NCBI RefSeq assembly: GCF_015553625.1
Contig: NZ_JADNGY010000009.1
Location: 1-64,000 of the forward strand
DNA length: 64,000 nt
Direction of reading: 5' to 3'
Origin: Streptococcus australis
GTDB taxonomy: Bacteria > Bacillota > Bacilli > Lactobacillales > Streptococcaceae
Position numbers and translations under genes: made by a program. Below are positions 9,857 through 18,841 of this stretch, piece after piece. Position 1 is the first letter of the stretch. Each line of letters opens with the position of its first letter. The notes beneath the pieces were generated by a model. That model had not been told where the DNA came from, did no database searches, and saw only the letters and a program-made list of their open reading frames with translations.

Positions 9857-9885
9857 ATTATACTATGTAAGCGCTTTTATATCAA
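9857..9885 (-). promoter_or_regulatory. Promoter of the S15 peptidase gene with a cre-like site in the spacer
   Basis: On the minus strand, -35 TTGATA (9885-9880) and -10 TATAAT (9862-9857) are separated by 17 bp. The spacer itself carries ATGTAAGCGCTTTTA (plus strand, 9865-9879), which matches the cre consensus at 14 of 15 positions. A CcpA site between -35 and -10 would predict repression by good carbon sources. Confidence 0.65.
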
Positions 9886-9895
9886 ATTCTTTTTA

Positions 9896-9924
9896 ACAAA
9901 AAAATCGAGGCGAACTGCCTCGAT
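9896..9924 (-). terminator. Terminator of the peptide-binding lipoprotein gene
   Basis: Perfect 7-bp arms TCGAGGC and GCCTCGA around a 5-base loop, followed on the minus strand by a T-run. It separates the lipoprotein gene from the S15 peptidase promoter. Confidence 0.8.
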
Positions 9925-9934
9925 TAATTCATGC

Positions 9935-11935
9935 TTATTTCACATGGTTTTTTAATTCTTCTTGAGCTTTTTGGTTAGACTCTGCTTGCTCTTTCTTCCA
10001 TTTTTCAAGAGCTTTGTTGTAGTCTTCGGTTGTTACAGCCTTGTCTTGAAGTTCCATACCTTTATAGACAACGTTGTCTTTCCCTTTACCACCGGTCCAG
10101 CCAAATGGTGCTGAAAATGGTACAACACGAGTCAAGAATGGACGACCAGTCTTAGATGTTGTTGGGATGACCAAAGCACTATCTGTCAACCAAGCTTGAG
10201 CTGCAGCATATTTCTCATAACGTTTGTTAAGGTCTTGTGTTTCAGCTCCTGCTTCTGTTACCATCTTCTCAAAGTCGTACAAACCAACTTTCTTAGCTGC
10301 CTCATTGTTTTCGCTTGGGTCAAATCCAAGGAAGGTACGAGTGTTTTCACCAGAAGATGCTTTCAAGATATCAAGGTAAGTTGATGGGTCTTGATAGTCA
10401 GGGCTCCATCCAACGTTATCTGAGATATCCCAGTCTTCGTCTTCTGCTTTTGCAGCAAAGAGCGTTACGTTCAAGAGGTCTTCTTTGGATACCATATGGA
10501 TGTCGACAACGACGTTTTCTTTTCCAAGCGTACTTTCAACCGATTGTTTGAAGGATTGAGCACGTTGAACCTTAGATTGAGTCGTTTGGTCTACTGGCAT
10601 ATCCAAGTGGATTGGGAATTTCACACCATCTGCTTCAAGTGCAGATTTAGCTTTCGCAAACTCTTCTTTGGCTTGTTTTGCGTTGTAAAGACCATTTTGA
10701 CCATCGTCAAGATTTGCATCTTTCCACTCGTCTCCATAAGTCACCAACTCAGATTTAACCATCTCACCGAAGGACTTGCCATCTGCTTGAACGAATGTAG
10801 GTGGGATGTACAAGTTACGGATCAGTTTGCTTGCTCCATCTTTACCATTTGCTTGGGCAGCATAGGCTTCACGGTCAAAGGCAAAGCTGATTGATTGACG
10901 GAAGTCCTTGTTCAAGAGAGCTTTCTTAGTAGATGATTTTTCTTCATCTGTTGTTTTTGATGTGTACTTGTATGACTGACGATCGATGTTGACACCGATA
11001 ACGAAGGTGCTGGCATCTTGAGGAGTGTAGATGATTTCATCTTTAAACTTCTTAGCTTGGTCAGTAAATCCAGGTCCAGTTGGGAACAATTTAGCAAGGC
11101 TAAGAGCGTTGTCCTCAAATGAGTTGGCCAATTTACTTTGGTCTTGACCATCATAGTATTCTAGCTTAACATCTGTGATGTGAACATTGTCTTTATCCCA
11201 GTAGTTTTCATTCTTGCTCATCTCGATAGATGATTTAGAAGTGAAGCTCTTCAAGATGTAAGGACCATTGTAAAGAAGAGAGCTAGTGTCACTTGCTTGG
11301 GCAAATTTATCCCCTTTAGATTCTACGAATTTCTCATTGATAGGGAAGGTGATCCCAAGAGTCAACTTAGAATTCCAGAAAGGCTCTGCCTGGTTCAAAG
11401 TGATTTGAAGGGTATGATCATCGACTGCTTTAATGCCAACATTTGAGAAATCAGAGGTCTTTCCTTCAACATAATCATTCAAGCCCTTGATGGAATTTTG
11501 AATGATGTAGAGCATTTCAGACTTGTGGTCAGCGGCATATTTGATCCCTGCAACGAAGTCATCAGCTGTCACGTCCGCATACTCTTCCCCTTCTGAATCA
11601 TACCATTTAGCATCATCACGAAGTTTGTAAGTATAAGTCAAGCCATCTTCTGAAACTGTCCAATCTTTAGCAAGTGAAGGAATCAAATTTCCATACTTGT
11701 CGTTTTCAAACAATCCATCAATCAAGTTTCCTGTGATTTCGTGGGTTGCAGCTTTACCAGATGTGATGTAGTTCAAGTTTTCAGGTTCTGTCTCATAGAC
11801 GTATGAGAATTTTTGACCTGCTTCACTTGATTTTGAGCTAGAGCTAGATGATTTAGAACCACCAGAACATGCTGCAAGAATACCTGCTGAAAGAAGAGCT
11901 ACTCCTGCAAGAGCAATGACATTTCTTTTTTTCAT
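9935..11935 (-). CDS. Oligopeptide ABC transporter substrate-binding lipoprotein, AliA/HppA type (666 aa)
   Basis: Extracellular receptor that captures oligopeptides for the Opp/Ami permease. The signal peptide ends in the lipobox LAAC (Cys about residue 23), followed by a Ser/Lys linker and the SBP_bac_5 fold (for example YVYETEPENLNYI near 50 and GPYILKSF near 222). The length of ~660 residues matches streptococcal AmiA/AliA/AliB and HppA proteins. No permease or ATPase genes lie beside it, which is typical, since these receptors share the ami-encoded transporter. A TATAAT -10 lies just upstream. In S. gordonii, related receptors also affect competence and adhesion; that is family knowledge, not shown here. 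Confidence 0.93.
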   Translation of the reverse strand: MKKRNVIALAGVALLSAGILAACSGGSKSSSSSSKSSEAGQKFSYVYETEPENLNYITSGKAATHEITGNLIDGLFENDKYGNLIPSLAKDWTVSEDGLTYTYKLRDDAKWYDSEGEEYADVTADDFVAGIKYAADHKSEMLYIIQNSIKGLNDYVEGKTSDFSNVGIKAVDDHTLQITLNQAEPFWNSKLTLGITFPINEKFVESKGDKFAQASDTSSLLYNGPYILKSFTSKSSIEMSKNENYWDKDNVHITDVKLEYYDGQDQSKLANSFEDNALSLAKLFPTGPGFTDQAKKFKDEIIYTPQDASTFVIGVNIDRQSYKYTSKTTDEEKSSTKKALLNKDFRQSISFAFDREAYAAQANGKDGASKLIRNLYIPPTFVQADGKSFGEMVKSELVTYGDEWKDANLDDGQNGLYNAKQAKEEFAKAKSALEADGVKFPIHLDMPVDQTTQSKVQRAQSFKQSVESTLGKENVVVDIHMVSKEDLLNVTLFAAKAEDEDWDISDNVGWSPDYQDPSTYLDILKASSGENTRTFLGFDPSENNEAAKKVGLYDFEKMVTEAGAETQDLNKRYEKYAAAQAWLTDSALVIPTTSKTGRPFLTRVVPFSAPFGWTGGKGKDNVVYKGMELQDKAVTTEDYNKALEKWKKEQAESNQKAQEELKNHVK

Positions 11936-12044
11936 TGTTTACTCCTAATAAATTTTTAAGGTTGTCCTAAGATTATACCACAAAGATTTTCAGAAGAGAA
12001 GTAATTTTCTGAAAATTTATTAAATTTTGTAATTTTTCTTATCC

Positions 12045-12830
12045 TTAGCATTTATTAAAGTGGGAACCATAGTCTACAAAGTCCTTGACATCGCTGGTTT
12101 TGCCCTCATGAAGGTCCCGAACAATTTTCGATCCGACGATGACACCATCAGATACCTGATTAAAGCGGTCGATATCTTCCTTAGTGGAGACTCCAAAACC
12201 TGTCAGTACTGGAATAGTGGCCAAGTCTCTCAAGGTCGCCAAGTGCTGATCCAAGTCATCCCGGTAGTTGCCCATTTTCCCAGTTACCCCATTAATGGCT
12301 ACCGCATAGATAAAGCCTTCTGCTTCTTGGATCAAAGTCTTCTGGCGTTCGATACCAGTGGTCAAGCTGACCAAGGGAACGAGGGCAACGTCACTCTCTT
12401 TCAAGTAAGGGGCTATCATATCCGCATGTTCGTTTGGCAGATCCGGAATGATCAAACCTTTGACTGAAGTAGAGGCTAACTCTTTTATAAAGGCTTCTAT
12501 CCCATATTGGTAGACCGGATTGATATAGGTCATGATGACGAGAGGAATCTTGGTCTCTTGCTCTTGGAGTTTTTTTACAATAGCTGTTAAGGTCACGCCC
12601 TTGGCTAAACTGCGTTGCCCAGCCATTTCGATGACCGGCCCATCTGCTACAGGATCAGACCAAGGAATCCCCACTTCAATAGCCGATGCTCCACTTTCTT
12701 CCAAGAGCTGAATAGTATCAAAGAGGCCATCGAGTCCCTTCTCATGATCCCCCGCCATGATGTAAGGGACGAAGATCCCACGCTTGCTGTCTTTAATGGC
12801 TTGTAAATGCTCTGTTAGTGTTTTCGTCAT
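12045..12830 (-). CDS. trpA: Tryptophan synthase alpha chain (261 aa)
   Basis: Cleaves indole-3-glycerol phosphate to indole and glyceraldehyde 3-phosphate and passes indole to the beta chain. It has the TIM-barrel signature with catalytic Glu in [11 protein letters not shown] (about 46-56), active-site Asp in LIIPDLP, the phosphate-binding GFGVST, and GVIVGS near the end. Last gene of the trp operon, 2 bp after trpB. The length is usual. Confidence 0.97.
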   Translation of the reverse strand: MTKTLTEHLQAIKDSKRGIFVPYIMAGDHEKGLDGLFDTIQLLEESGASAIEVGIPWSDPVADGPVIEMAGQRSLAKGVTLTAIVKKLQEQETKIPLVIMTYINPVYQYGIEAFIKELASTSVKGLIIPDLPNEHADMIAPYLKESDVALVPLVSLTTGIERQKTLIQEAEGFIYAVAINGVTGKMGNYRDDLDQHLATLRDLATIPVLTGFGVSTKEDIDRFNQVSDGVIVGSKIVRDLHEGKTSDVKDFVDYGSHFNKC

Positions 12831-12832
12831 TT

Positions 12833-14035
12833 CTACTTCCCTTCTGCTTCAAACCGTTCTTTGACCTGCATGACATCCTTGTCTCCACGACCAGATAGGC
12901 AGATGATCAGCGTTTGGTCTGGAGTCATTTCTGCTGCGACTTTTTGCGCTAGAGCGATAGCATGACTGGACTCCAAGGCTGGGATAATCCCTTCCAAACG
13001 TGAAAGCAACTGAAATCCTTCTAGAGCTTCTTCATCCGTGATCGCATCATAGGTTGCCCGGCCAATTTCATTGAAATAGCAATGCTCTGGACCCACACCA
13101 GGATAATCCAAACCAGCAGAGATGGAGAAAGCTTCCATGATCTGTCCATGGGCATCTTGAAGCACTTCCATCAAGGCTCCGTGAAGGATACCAGGACGAC
13201 CTTTGGCAAAGGTCGCTGCGTGTTTGTCCGTATCCAAACCAAGACCGGATGCTTCTGCTCCGTACATCGCTACAGATTCATCTTCTACGAAGGGATAGAA
13301 CATGCCAATGGCATTGGAACCTCCACCGATACAAGCTAGGACCGCGTCAGGAAGCTTTCCACCTGAGACCTCTGCAAACTGACGTTTCGCTTCCTTACCA
13401 ATAACAGATTGAAAATCTCGAACAATCTCTGGGAAGGGAGCTGGTCCGAGGGCAGATCCCATGATGTAATGGGTATCATCAATCCCAGCTACCCATGCAC
13501 GAAGGGCCGCATTGACCGCATCTTTCAGCACGCGCGATCCGTCTGTTACACTATGAACTTTTGCTCCCAAGAGCTCCATCCGAAAGACATTGAGGGCTTG
13601 GCGTTTGACATCTTCCTCCCCCATGTAGATGGTACACTCCATCTCGAAGAGAGCCGCAGCCGTCGCAGTCGCTACCCCGTGTTGACCAGCCCCTGTCTCT
13701 GCGATGATTTTCTTCTTGCCCATCCGTTTAGCCAGCAAGACCTGACCAAGGGCATTGTTAATCTTGTGAGCCCCTGTGTGGTTGAGGTCTTCCCTTTTCA
13801 GATAGATTTGTGCTCCACCGATGTGCTTGGAAAGACTTTTGGCATGGTAAAGTGGAGTCTCCCGTCCCACATAATTCTTGAGCAAGTCATCCAATTCTGC
13901 TTGAAAGCTTGGATCTGCTTTGGCTTCTCTATAAGCCTTATCGAGTTCAATCACGGCTGTCATCAGGGTTTCTGGAACAAACTGTCCTCCAAATTTTCCA
14001 TAAAATCCTTTTTCATCCGGTAGTTGATAGTTCAT
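12833..14035 (-). CDS. trpB: Tryptophan synthase beta chain (400 aa)
   Basis: PLP enzyme that condenses indole with serine to give tryptophan. The PLP lysine lies in [13 protein letters not shown] (about residues 84-96), the phosphate-binding loop is GGGSNA, and [10 protein letters not shown] is conserved. The length matches the standard TrpB1 family. It overlaps trpF by 4 bp (ATGA) and is followed 2 bp later by trpA. Confidence 0.97.
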   Translation of the reverse strand: MNYQLPDEKGFYGKFGGQFVPETLMTAVIELDKAYREAKADPSFQAELDDLLKNYVGRETPLYHAKSLSKHIGGAQIYLKREDLNHTGAHKINNALGQVLLAKRMGKKKIIAETGAGQHGVATATAAALFEMECTIYMGEEDVKRQALNVFRMELLGAKVHSVTDGSRVLKDAVNAALRAWVAGIDDTHYIMGSALGPAPFPEIVRDFQSVIGKEAKRQFAEVSGGKLPDAVLACIGGGSNAIGMFYPFVEDESVAMYGAEASGLGLDTDKHAATFAKGRPGILHGALMEVLQDAHGQIMEAFSISAGLDYPGVGPEHCYFNEIGRATYDAITDEEALEGFQLLSRLEGIIPALESSHAIALAQKVAAEMTPDQTLIICLSGRGDKDVMQVKERFEAEGK

Positions 14036-14613
14036 GCTTTCGCTCCTTCTATAAATGCTTTTATCTTTTCTATATCTTTGCGACCGTCCGTTTCGACCCC
14101 CGAGGATACATCTACTGCATATGGCTGAAAGGTCTCTCTAGCTTGGCGGACATTGTCCTCTGTCAAGCCCCCTGCTATAAAGAAGTCCTGCTGGATCTTC
14201 TGATCTTTCAGCAAGCCCCAATCAAAGGTTTGACCACTCCCAGCTACTGGTGCATCAAAGAGCAGATAATCTGCCTGGCTGCTTACTTGGGCTTCCTGAT
14301 CACTGAGCTGGATCGCTCGAATGACGGGAACTGAAATCATTGGCATCAGCGCTTCATCAAAAGCCCCATGAATCTGAACCATGTCTAAGGGAACCCGACT
14401 AATCGCTTGCTCCAAGTCCTCTAGACTCGGTGAGACAAAGACTCCGACAATTTTGGTCTTGCCAGTCACCCGTTTTGCCAATTCCTGGGCTTGCTCTAGA
14501 CTGACTTGTCGTTTGCTCGCAGCGAACACAAAACCGATATAGTCTGCGTCTGCTAGGACAGCTGTCTCCACTGCTTCCACTGTAGACAGGCCACATATTT
14601 TAACCTTTGTCAA
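14032..14613 (-). CDS. trpF: Phosphoribosylanthranilate isomerase (193 aa)
   Basis: Converts N-(5-phosphoribosyl)anthranilate to the carboxyphenylamino-deoxyribulose phosphate. Typical motifs are KICGL at the N-terminus (catalytic Cys), [14 protein letters not shown]-like [26 protein letters not shown] and [10 protein letters not shown]. The start is TTG, 7 bp after AAGGAG, and lies inside the end of trpC (14-bp overlap). An ATG in the right frame does not occur before KICGL. Confidence 0.95.
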   Translation of the reverse strand: MTKVKICGLSTVEAVETAVLADADYIGFVFAASKRQVSLEQAQELAKRVTGKTKIVGVFVSPSLEDLEQAISRVPLDMVQIHGAFDEALMPMISVPVIRAIQLSDQEAQVSSQADYLLFDAPVAGSGQTFDWGLLKDQKIQQDFFIAGGLTEDNVRQARETFQPYAVDVSSGVETDGRKDIEKIKAFIEGAKA

Positions 14614-15367
14614 TTTGTAACTCCTTGACCTTTTCTGCTACATCCCCTGCTGTCATGAGAGCAGTCCCTACTAAAATCCCATTAAAGTAGGGAGCAACAA
14701 GGCTTGCATCTGCTCCATTAAAAATAGCGGACTCAGATATATAAACGGGCCGGTCTTTGAAATGCGTAGACAATTCAAGACTGGTATTCAGATCCGTTTC
14801 AAAGGTGACGAGGTTCCGGTTGTTGACCCCGATGATGTCAGCCCCGATCCGATGGGCTATTTCGAGCTCAGGTAAGTTATGGGTTTCTACAAGAACCTCC
14901 AAACCAAGCCCCGTCGCAAAGTCATAGAGTTCTTTGAGCCGGGCTTCTGGTAGGGCTGCGACTATCAAGAGAATGACTGTAGCTCCCGCATTGCGAGAGC
15001 GGACAATTTGTTTCTCATCAATGATAAAATCTTTGGCCAAAGTTGGAATCGTCACCTGGGAAGAAATCTCACGAAGGTAGTCTAGATCCCCCTTAAAGAA
15101 GACTTGGTCCGTCAATACCGAGATCATGGCAGCCCCATTTTCTTCATAGGTCTTAGCTTGGGCAACAATATCCACATCCAGATTGATATCCCCCATACTA
15201 GGACTGGCTTTCTTCACCTCGGCGATGATCTGTAAGTGCTCTTGATGGCTCTTGAGAAAATCATAGAGACGGTAGGTCTGACGGAGAGGTTGGAGGTCTT
15301 CCATGACCATTTGAGCCACTTCTTTTTCTTTTTGTTCTAGGATCGTTGGTAGAAAGGCTTTACTCAT
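14600..15367 (-). CDS. trpC: Indole-3-glycerol phosphate synthase (255 aa)
   Basis: Ring closure and decarboxylation step of tryptophan synthesis. It shows [11 protein letters not shown] (catalytic Lys and phosphate-binding, about residues 47-57), [27 protein letters not shown] and ISESAI. Monofunctional: trpF is a separate gene. It overlaps trpD by 4 bp (ATGA) and trpF by 14 bp. Confidence 0.97.
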   Translation of the reverse strand: MSKAFLPTILEQKEKEVAQMVMEDLQPLRQTYRLYDFLKSHQEHLQIIAEVKKASPSMGDINLDVDIVAQAKTYEENGAAMISVLTDQVFFKGDLDYLREISSQVTIPTLAKDFIIDEKQIVRSRNAGATVILLIVAALPEARLKELYDFATGLGLEVLVETHNLPELEIAHRIGADIIGVNNRNLVTFETDLNTSLELSTHFKDRPVYISESAIFNGADASLVAPYFNGILVGTALMTAGDVAEKVKELQIDKG

Positions 15368-16368
15368 ACTTGAACCTCTTGTAAGTGTTGCAATTTAGCA
15401 AGGGCAGAACCATCCGCTATCAATTGACGTGCCAACTCTACACCTTCTTTGATCGTTGCGACTTTTCCATTGGCAAAGAAGCCAAGACCAGCGTTGAGAA
15501 CCGTCGTCTCCAGATAAGGGCTGGCTTCATTCTTCAAGACACTGAGGAGAATCGCAGCATTTTCCTTGGCATCACCACCTGTAATTTCGGACAGCTCCAC
15601 CTTGTCCATCCCCAGCTCTTCATAGGTAAAGCTATGCTGGCTAATGTTCCCATCTTCTAGTAGGGTGTAGGTATTGGTCCCATAAAGGGCCGCTTCGTCC
15701 ATATTGTCAGGACCTGTGATAACCACTGCACGTTTGCGTCCCAACTGCTGGATGGCACGCGCGACAATCTCTTGCAATTCGACACGGTAGAGTCCCATGA
15801 GTTGGGTTTCAAGATCCAGTGGATTGGCAAGAGGACCGACCAGGTTCATAATGGTTGGAATCCCCATAGCTTGACGAGCAGGACCAATAAAACGCATAGC
15901 CGGATGCATGGTTTGCGCAAAGATAAAGGCCAAACCAACCTCGTCCAAGGCTTTAGAGAGAGTCTCTGGCGAGGCAGCAACGTTGATGCCCAGCGCTTCA
16001 AGGACATCTGCAGAGCCTGACTTAGAAGAAACAGAGCGATTGCCGGCCTTGGCCATGCGGATCCCTCCAGCAGCCAAAACGAAGCAAACAGTCGTCGAAA
16101 TGTTAAAGCTATAGGATTGGTCACCACCAGTCCCACAGTTACACATGGCATCTGAGAAGGTCTCTGGCAATACCGTCGCATGGGCCTTTAAGGCGCGTAC
16201 AATTCCGGTAATTTCGTCTGCTGTTTCTCCCTTGGTTTTGAGTCCCATCAAAAAGGCAGCGATTTGACTTTCTGATAGTTGGTTTTGCAAGATTTGATCA
16301 AAGACTTCTTGGACCTGCTCTTGCGTCAAGTCTTGGCGATTAGAGATTTGTAAGAATAGTTCTTTCAT
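15364..16368 (-). CDS. trpD: Anthranilate phosphoribosyltransferase (334 aa)
   Basis: Transfers phosphoribose from PRPP to anthranilate. The PRPP-binding motif appears as CGTGGDQSYSFNIST (about 78-92), followed by KAGNRSVSSKSGSADVLEALG, and MHPAMRFIGPAR (anthranilate site). Monofunctional version, since the glutamine amidotransferase TrpG is separate. It begins 64 bp after trpG and overlaps trpC by 4 bp. Confidence 0.97.
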   Translation of the reverse strand: MKELFLQISNRQDLTQEQVQEVFDQILQNQLSESQIAAFLMGLKTKGETADEITGIVRALKAHATVLPETFSDAMCNCGTGGDQSYSFNISTTVCFVLAAGGIRMAKAGNRSVSSKSGSADVLEALGINVAASPETLSKALDEVGLAFIFAQTMHPAMRFIGPARQAMGIPTIMNLVGPLANPLDLETQLMGLYRVELQEIVARAIQQLGRKRAVVITGPDNMDEAALYGTNTYTLLEDGNISQHSFTYEELGMDKVELSEITGGDAKENAAILLSVLKNEASPYLETTVLNAGLGFFANGKVATIKEGVELARQLIADGSALAKLQHLQEVQV

Positions 16369-16432
16369 AAGGGTTTCCTCTTGTTTTTTCTATACGTTTC
16401 AATAGAAATTTTAGCTGCTAGGAACTGCTGGT

Positions 16433-16999
16433 CTAGTCTAGGACCAGCTTCACAAAATTTTCAATCATTTTTAGACCATCTGGACTGCCGATACTCTCAG
16501 GATGATACTGAAGTCCGTAGATTGGCAGGCTCTTGTGTTGGATGGCCATGATTTCTTGGTCGTCCGTGGTAATGGCCGTGACCTCAAATTCTTCTGGCAT
16601 TTGGTCAACGACGATAGAATGGTAACGCATGATGGGCACATCATTCTCAATATCCTTGAAAATGGGAGATGGCGTTTCAAAGGTAATCTGGCTTTGTTTG
16701 CCATGCATGACATTCTTAGCCAGGCGCAACTTGCCGCCAAAGGTCTCCGCCAGGGCTTGGTGACCTAAGCAAATCCCCAACATGGGCTTTTTACCTGCAA
16801 AGTCTTTAATCATGGCTTCCATTTTCCCAGCATCTGCTGGCCAGCCTGGCCCCGGGGAGAAGACGAGGGCATCTGACACTTCCGCTTGCTCATACAAGCG
16901 CTCATCATCATTTCGCAAGACTTCGACCTCTGTAAAAGTTCCCAAGTATTGGGCCAAATTATAGGTAAAAGAATCGTAATTATCCACTAATAAAATCAT
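16433..16999 (-). CDS. trpG: Anthranilate synthase glutamine amidotransferase subunit (188 aa)
   Basis: Class I glutamine amidotransferase giving ammonia to TrpE. The catalytic Cys is in MLGICLGHQA (about 74-83), and the His-Glu pair in QYHPESIGSPDG near 164-175. DNYDSFTYNL is at the N-terminus. As in other bacteria the subunit might also serve PabA-type synthesis, but its place directly after trpE (4-bp overlap) points to tryptophan. Confidence 0.96.
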   Translation of the reverse strand: MILLVDNYDSFTYNLAQYLGTFTEVEVLRNDDERLYEQAEVSDALVFSPGPGWPADAGKMEAMIKDFAGKKPMLGICLGHQALAETFGGKLRLAKNVMHGKQSQITFETPSPIFKDIENDVPIMRYHSIVVDQMPEEFEVTAITTDDQEIMAIQHKSLPIYGLQYHPESIGSPDGLKMIENFVKLVLD

Positions 17000-18351
17000 T
17001 GAACATCTCCTATTCTTGTCATCGATTTTGCCTTGTTAATCGTTTCGTAAAATTCATTCTCCGGAACACTGTCGTAGACAATCCCTGCTCCTGCTTGGAC
17101 GTAGGCCTTTTGATTCTTGAGGATCATGGTCCGGATGGCAATGGCGAAGTCCATATCCCCTGTCGCAGAGAGGTAACCAATAGCTCCCGCATAGACGCCA
17201 CGTTTTTCCTCTTCCAATTCATAGATCCGACGCATGGCCCGAATCTTAGGAGCCCCAGAGACTGTTCCCGCTGGTAGTGTCGCTTTCAAGGCATCAAGAG
17301 CTGTTAAATGAGGCAGGAGTTGCCCCTTGACCACACTGGTCAGGTGCATGACATAGCGGAAATACTCGACCTCCATATACTTGGTCACTTCGACCGTCCC
17401 GTTTTGAGCGATTTTCCCGATATCATTGCGACCCAGATCCACCAGCATGCGGTGCTCGGCTGTTTCCTTGATATCGTGAAGGAGTTCATGTGCCAGGGCT
17501 TGGTCCTCTTCTTCCGTTGCCCCACGAGGTCGGGTTCCGGCGATCGGATTAGTCGTCACCTCTCCCTTTTTCACCGATACCAGACTTTCAGGACTGGCAC
17601 CAATGATCTGGTAGTGACCAAAGTCATAGAAATAGAGATAGTTGGATGGGTTGGTCACGCGCAAATTCCGGTAATAATCCAAGGGATCACCCTCAAAATC
17701 TGCTGAAAAGCGTTGACTAAGGACACATTGGAACATATCGCCTTCACGGATCAGTTTCTTGGCCTTATCCACCATCTCCATAAAGACTTCCTTCTCGATG
17801 TGGTTGGTGAAGTGGAGAGCCTGCAAGGCCTGAGGGGTGAACTCGTTTGGCGCTTGGGTTTGCAGATCGGTCACCACTTGCCCCAGTGATTGGCGGACCG
17901 CATCATTGCTTCGACCAGAGTAGATATTGTCTTCCACCACATAGACTTTTTCCTTCTTGTGGTCAAAAATTAAATAAGACTCGTAGATGAAGAAATGCAT
18001 ATCTGGCGTCCCGATGGTATCCTGAGGAATGGAGCCAATCTCCTCATAGACTCCGATCATATCGTAGCCTGCAAAACCGATGGCCCCTCCAGCGAAAGGA
18101 AGATCAGACGTCAGCCCCTTTACCGTTACCTGGTGGAGGTAGTCAAAAGGATCTTGCTCCAGCACCTTACCATTCTCATACAGGATACCATCCTGATAGG
18201 TCACCTCAAATACTGGATTGTAGGCTACGATAGAAAAACGGGCATTCGCCTTCTCACGCGGGATCGACTCAAGGATGACCTTATGGTCACCTTGGACACG
18301 CATGTAGGCTAGAATGGGGGTTAAGGTATCAGCTGGTAAAATTTTTTTCAT
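16996..18351 (-). CDS. trpE: Anthranilate synthase component I (451 aa)
   Basis: Makes anthranilate from chorismate with ammonia from TrpG; the first committed enzyme of the pathway. The chorismate-binding domain has DMFQCVLSQRF, NPSNYLYF, GASPESL, NPIAGTRPRG and the C-terminal AGAGIVYDS. The N-terminal region carries LLES-type feedback-site residues in modified form (VILESIPR). First gene of the operon, controlled by the T-box leader upstream. Confidence 0.96.
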   Translation of the reverse strand: MKKILPADTLTPILAYMRVQGDHKVILESIPREKANARFSIVAYNPVFEVTYQDGILYENGKVLEQDPFDYLHQVTVKGLTSDLPFAGGAIGFAGYDMIGVYEEIGSIPQDTIGTPDMHFFIYESYLIFDHKKEKVYVVEDNIYSGRSNDAVRQSLGQVVTDLQTQAPNEFTPQALQALHFTNHIEKEVFMEMVDKAKKLIREGDMFQCVLSQRFSADFEGDPLDYYRNLRVTNPSNYLYFYDFGHYQIIGASPESLVSVKKGEVTTNPIAGTRPRGATEEEDQALAHELLHDIKETAEHRMLVDLGRNDIGKIAQNGTVEVTKYMEVEYFRYVMHLTSVVKGQLLPHLTALDALKATLPAGTVSGAPKIRAMRRIYELEEEKRGVYAGAIGYLSATGDMDFAIAIRTMILKNQKAYVQAGAGIVYDSVPENEFYETINKAKSMTRIGDVQ

Positions 18352-18453
18352 AGGAATTCCTTTCTTTTCCTAGGGACGAAGCGATGAAAGTCCTGATCCA
18401 AGCACATCCAATACTCTTCGAAGTTAGCAAGCTGACCAACTTCAACAGAATAC

Positions 18454-18720
18454 AAAAAAACTCACAGAGTAACACTCTGTGAGGGCATTAAATCAGGTTT
18501 AACACGGTACCACCTCAGTTAATGGTCAAAAGGGTAGAAAGCGACCATTATCTCTATCTCCTCTAACAAGGAGTCGCACGATAAGGGGTGCCTACCGAGA
18601 AGAATATGTGTTATCTTCTCCTACTCTAAACAATCAGCCCAATGTTCACTAACTCCGACTACCTGCTCACAATAGCCGCAGGCTCCCTGAAAATCTTAGA
18701 CTAGTTACTTTCTGATTTAC
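18454..18720 (-). promoter_or_regulatory. Trp-specific T-box leader of the trp operon
   Basis: Read on the minus strand the leader has a stem I region with a TGG specifier triplet (18641-18639, context ACATTGGGCT), the T-box core GAGGTGGTACCGTG (around 18517-18503), and a terminator with arms CTCACAGAGT and ACTCTGTGAG (18461-18483) plus a T-run. Uncharged tRNA-Trp would stabilise the antiterminator and switch on trpEGDCFBA. The specifier was located by eye within the expected loop. Confidence 0.9.
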
Positions 18721-18725
18721 TACAT

Positions 18726-18753
18726 ATTTTACTACATTTTTTTAGCTTGTCAA
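18726..18753 (-). promoter_or_regulatory. Promoter of the trp operon
   Basis: Minus-strand -35 TTGACA (18753-18748) and -10 TAAAAT (18731-18726), 16 bp apart, just upstream of the T-box leader. Confidence 0.7.
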
Positions 18754-18777
18754 GAATTTTTTGACAGTTTATTCTAA

Positions 18778-18812
18778 AAAATCTACCCAGTCAACTTGAC
18801 CAGGCAGATTCA
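18778..18812 (-). terminator. Terminator of the M42 peptidase gene
   Basis: Minus strand: AATCTGCCTGGTCAAG and TTGACTGGGTAGATT form a hairpin, followed by TTTT. It lies about 30 bp after the stop codon. Confidence 0.7.
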
Positions 18813-18841
18813 ATCCTATGTTTTAATCTTGAAAACGAAGC

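Noticed and set aside
11983-12014. Hairpin TTTTCAGAA/TTCTGAAAA between trpA and the lipoprotein gene as terminator
   Set aside because: No T-run follows the stem and it overlaps the promoter region of the next gene, so I did not list it as a terminator.
13409-14023. 204-codon plus-strand frame opposite trpB
   Set aside because: Shadow of trpB; the trpB protein is fully conserved in motif content, and the antisense product has no recognisable features or ribosome site.
18401-18440. CTTCGAAGTTAGCAAGCTGACC as a further copy of the second repeat family
   Set aside because: Only about 15 bases are loosely similar, with no flanking identity.
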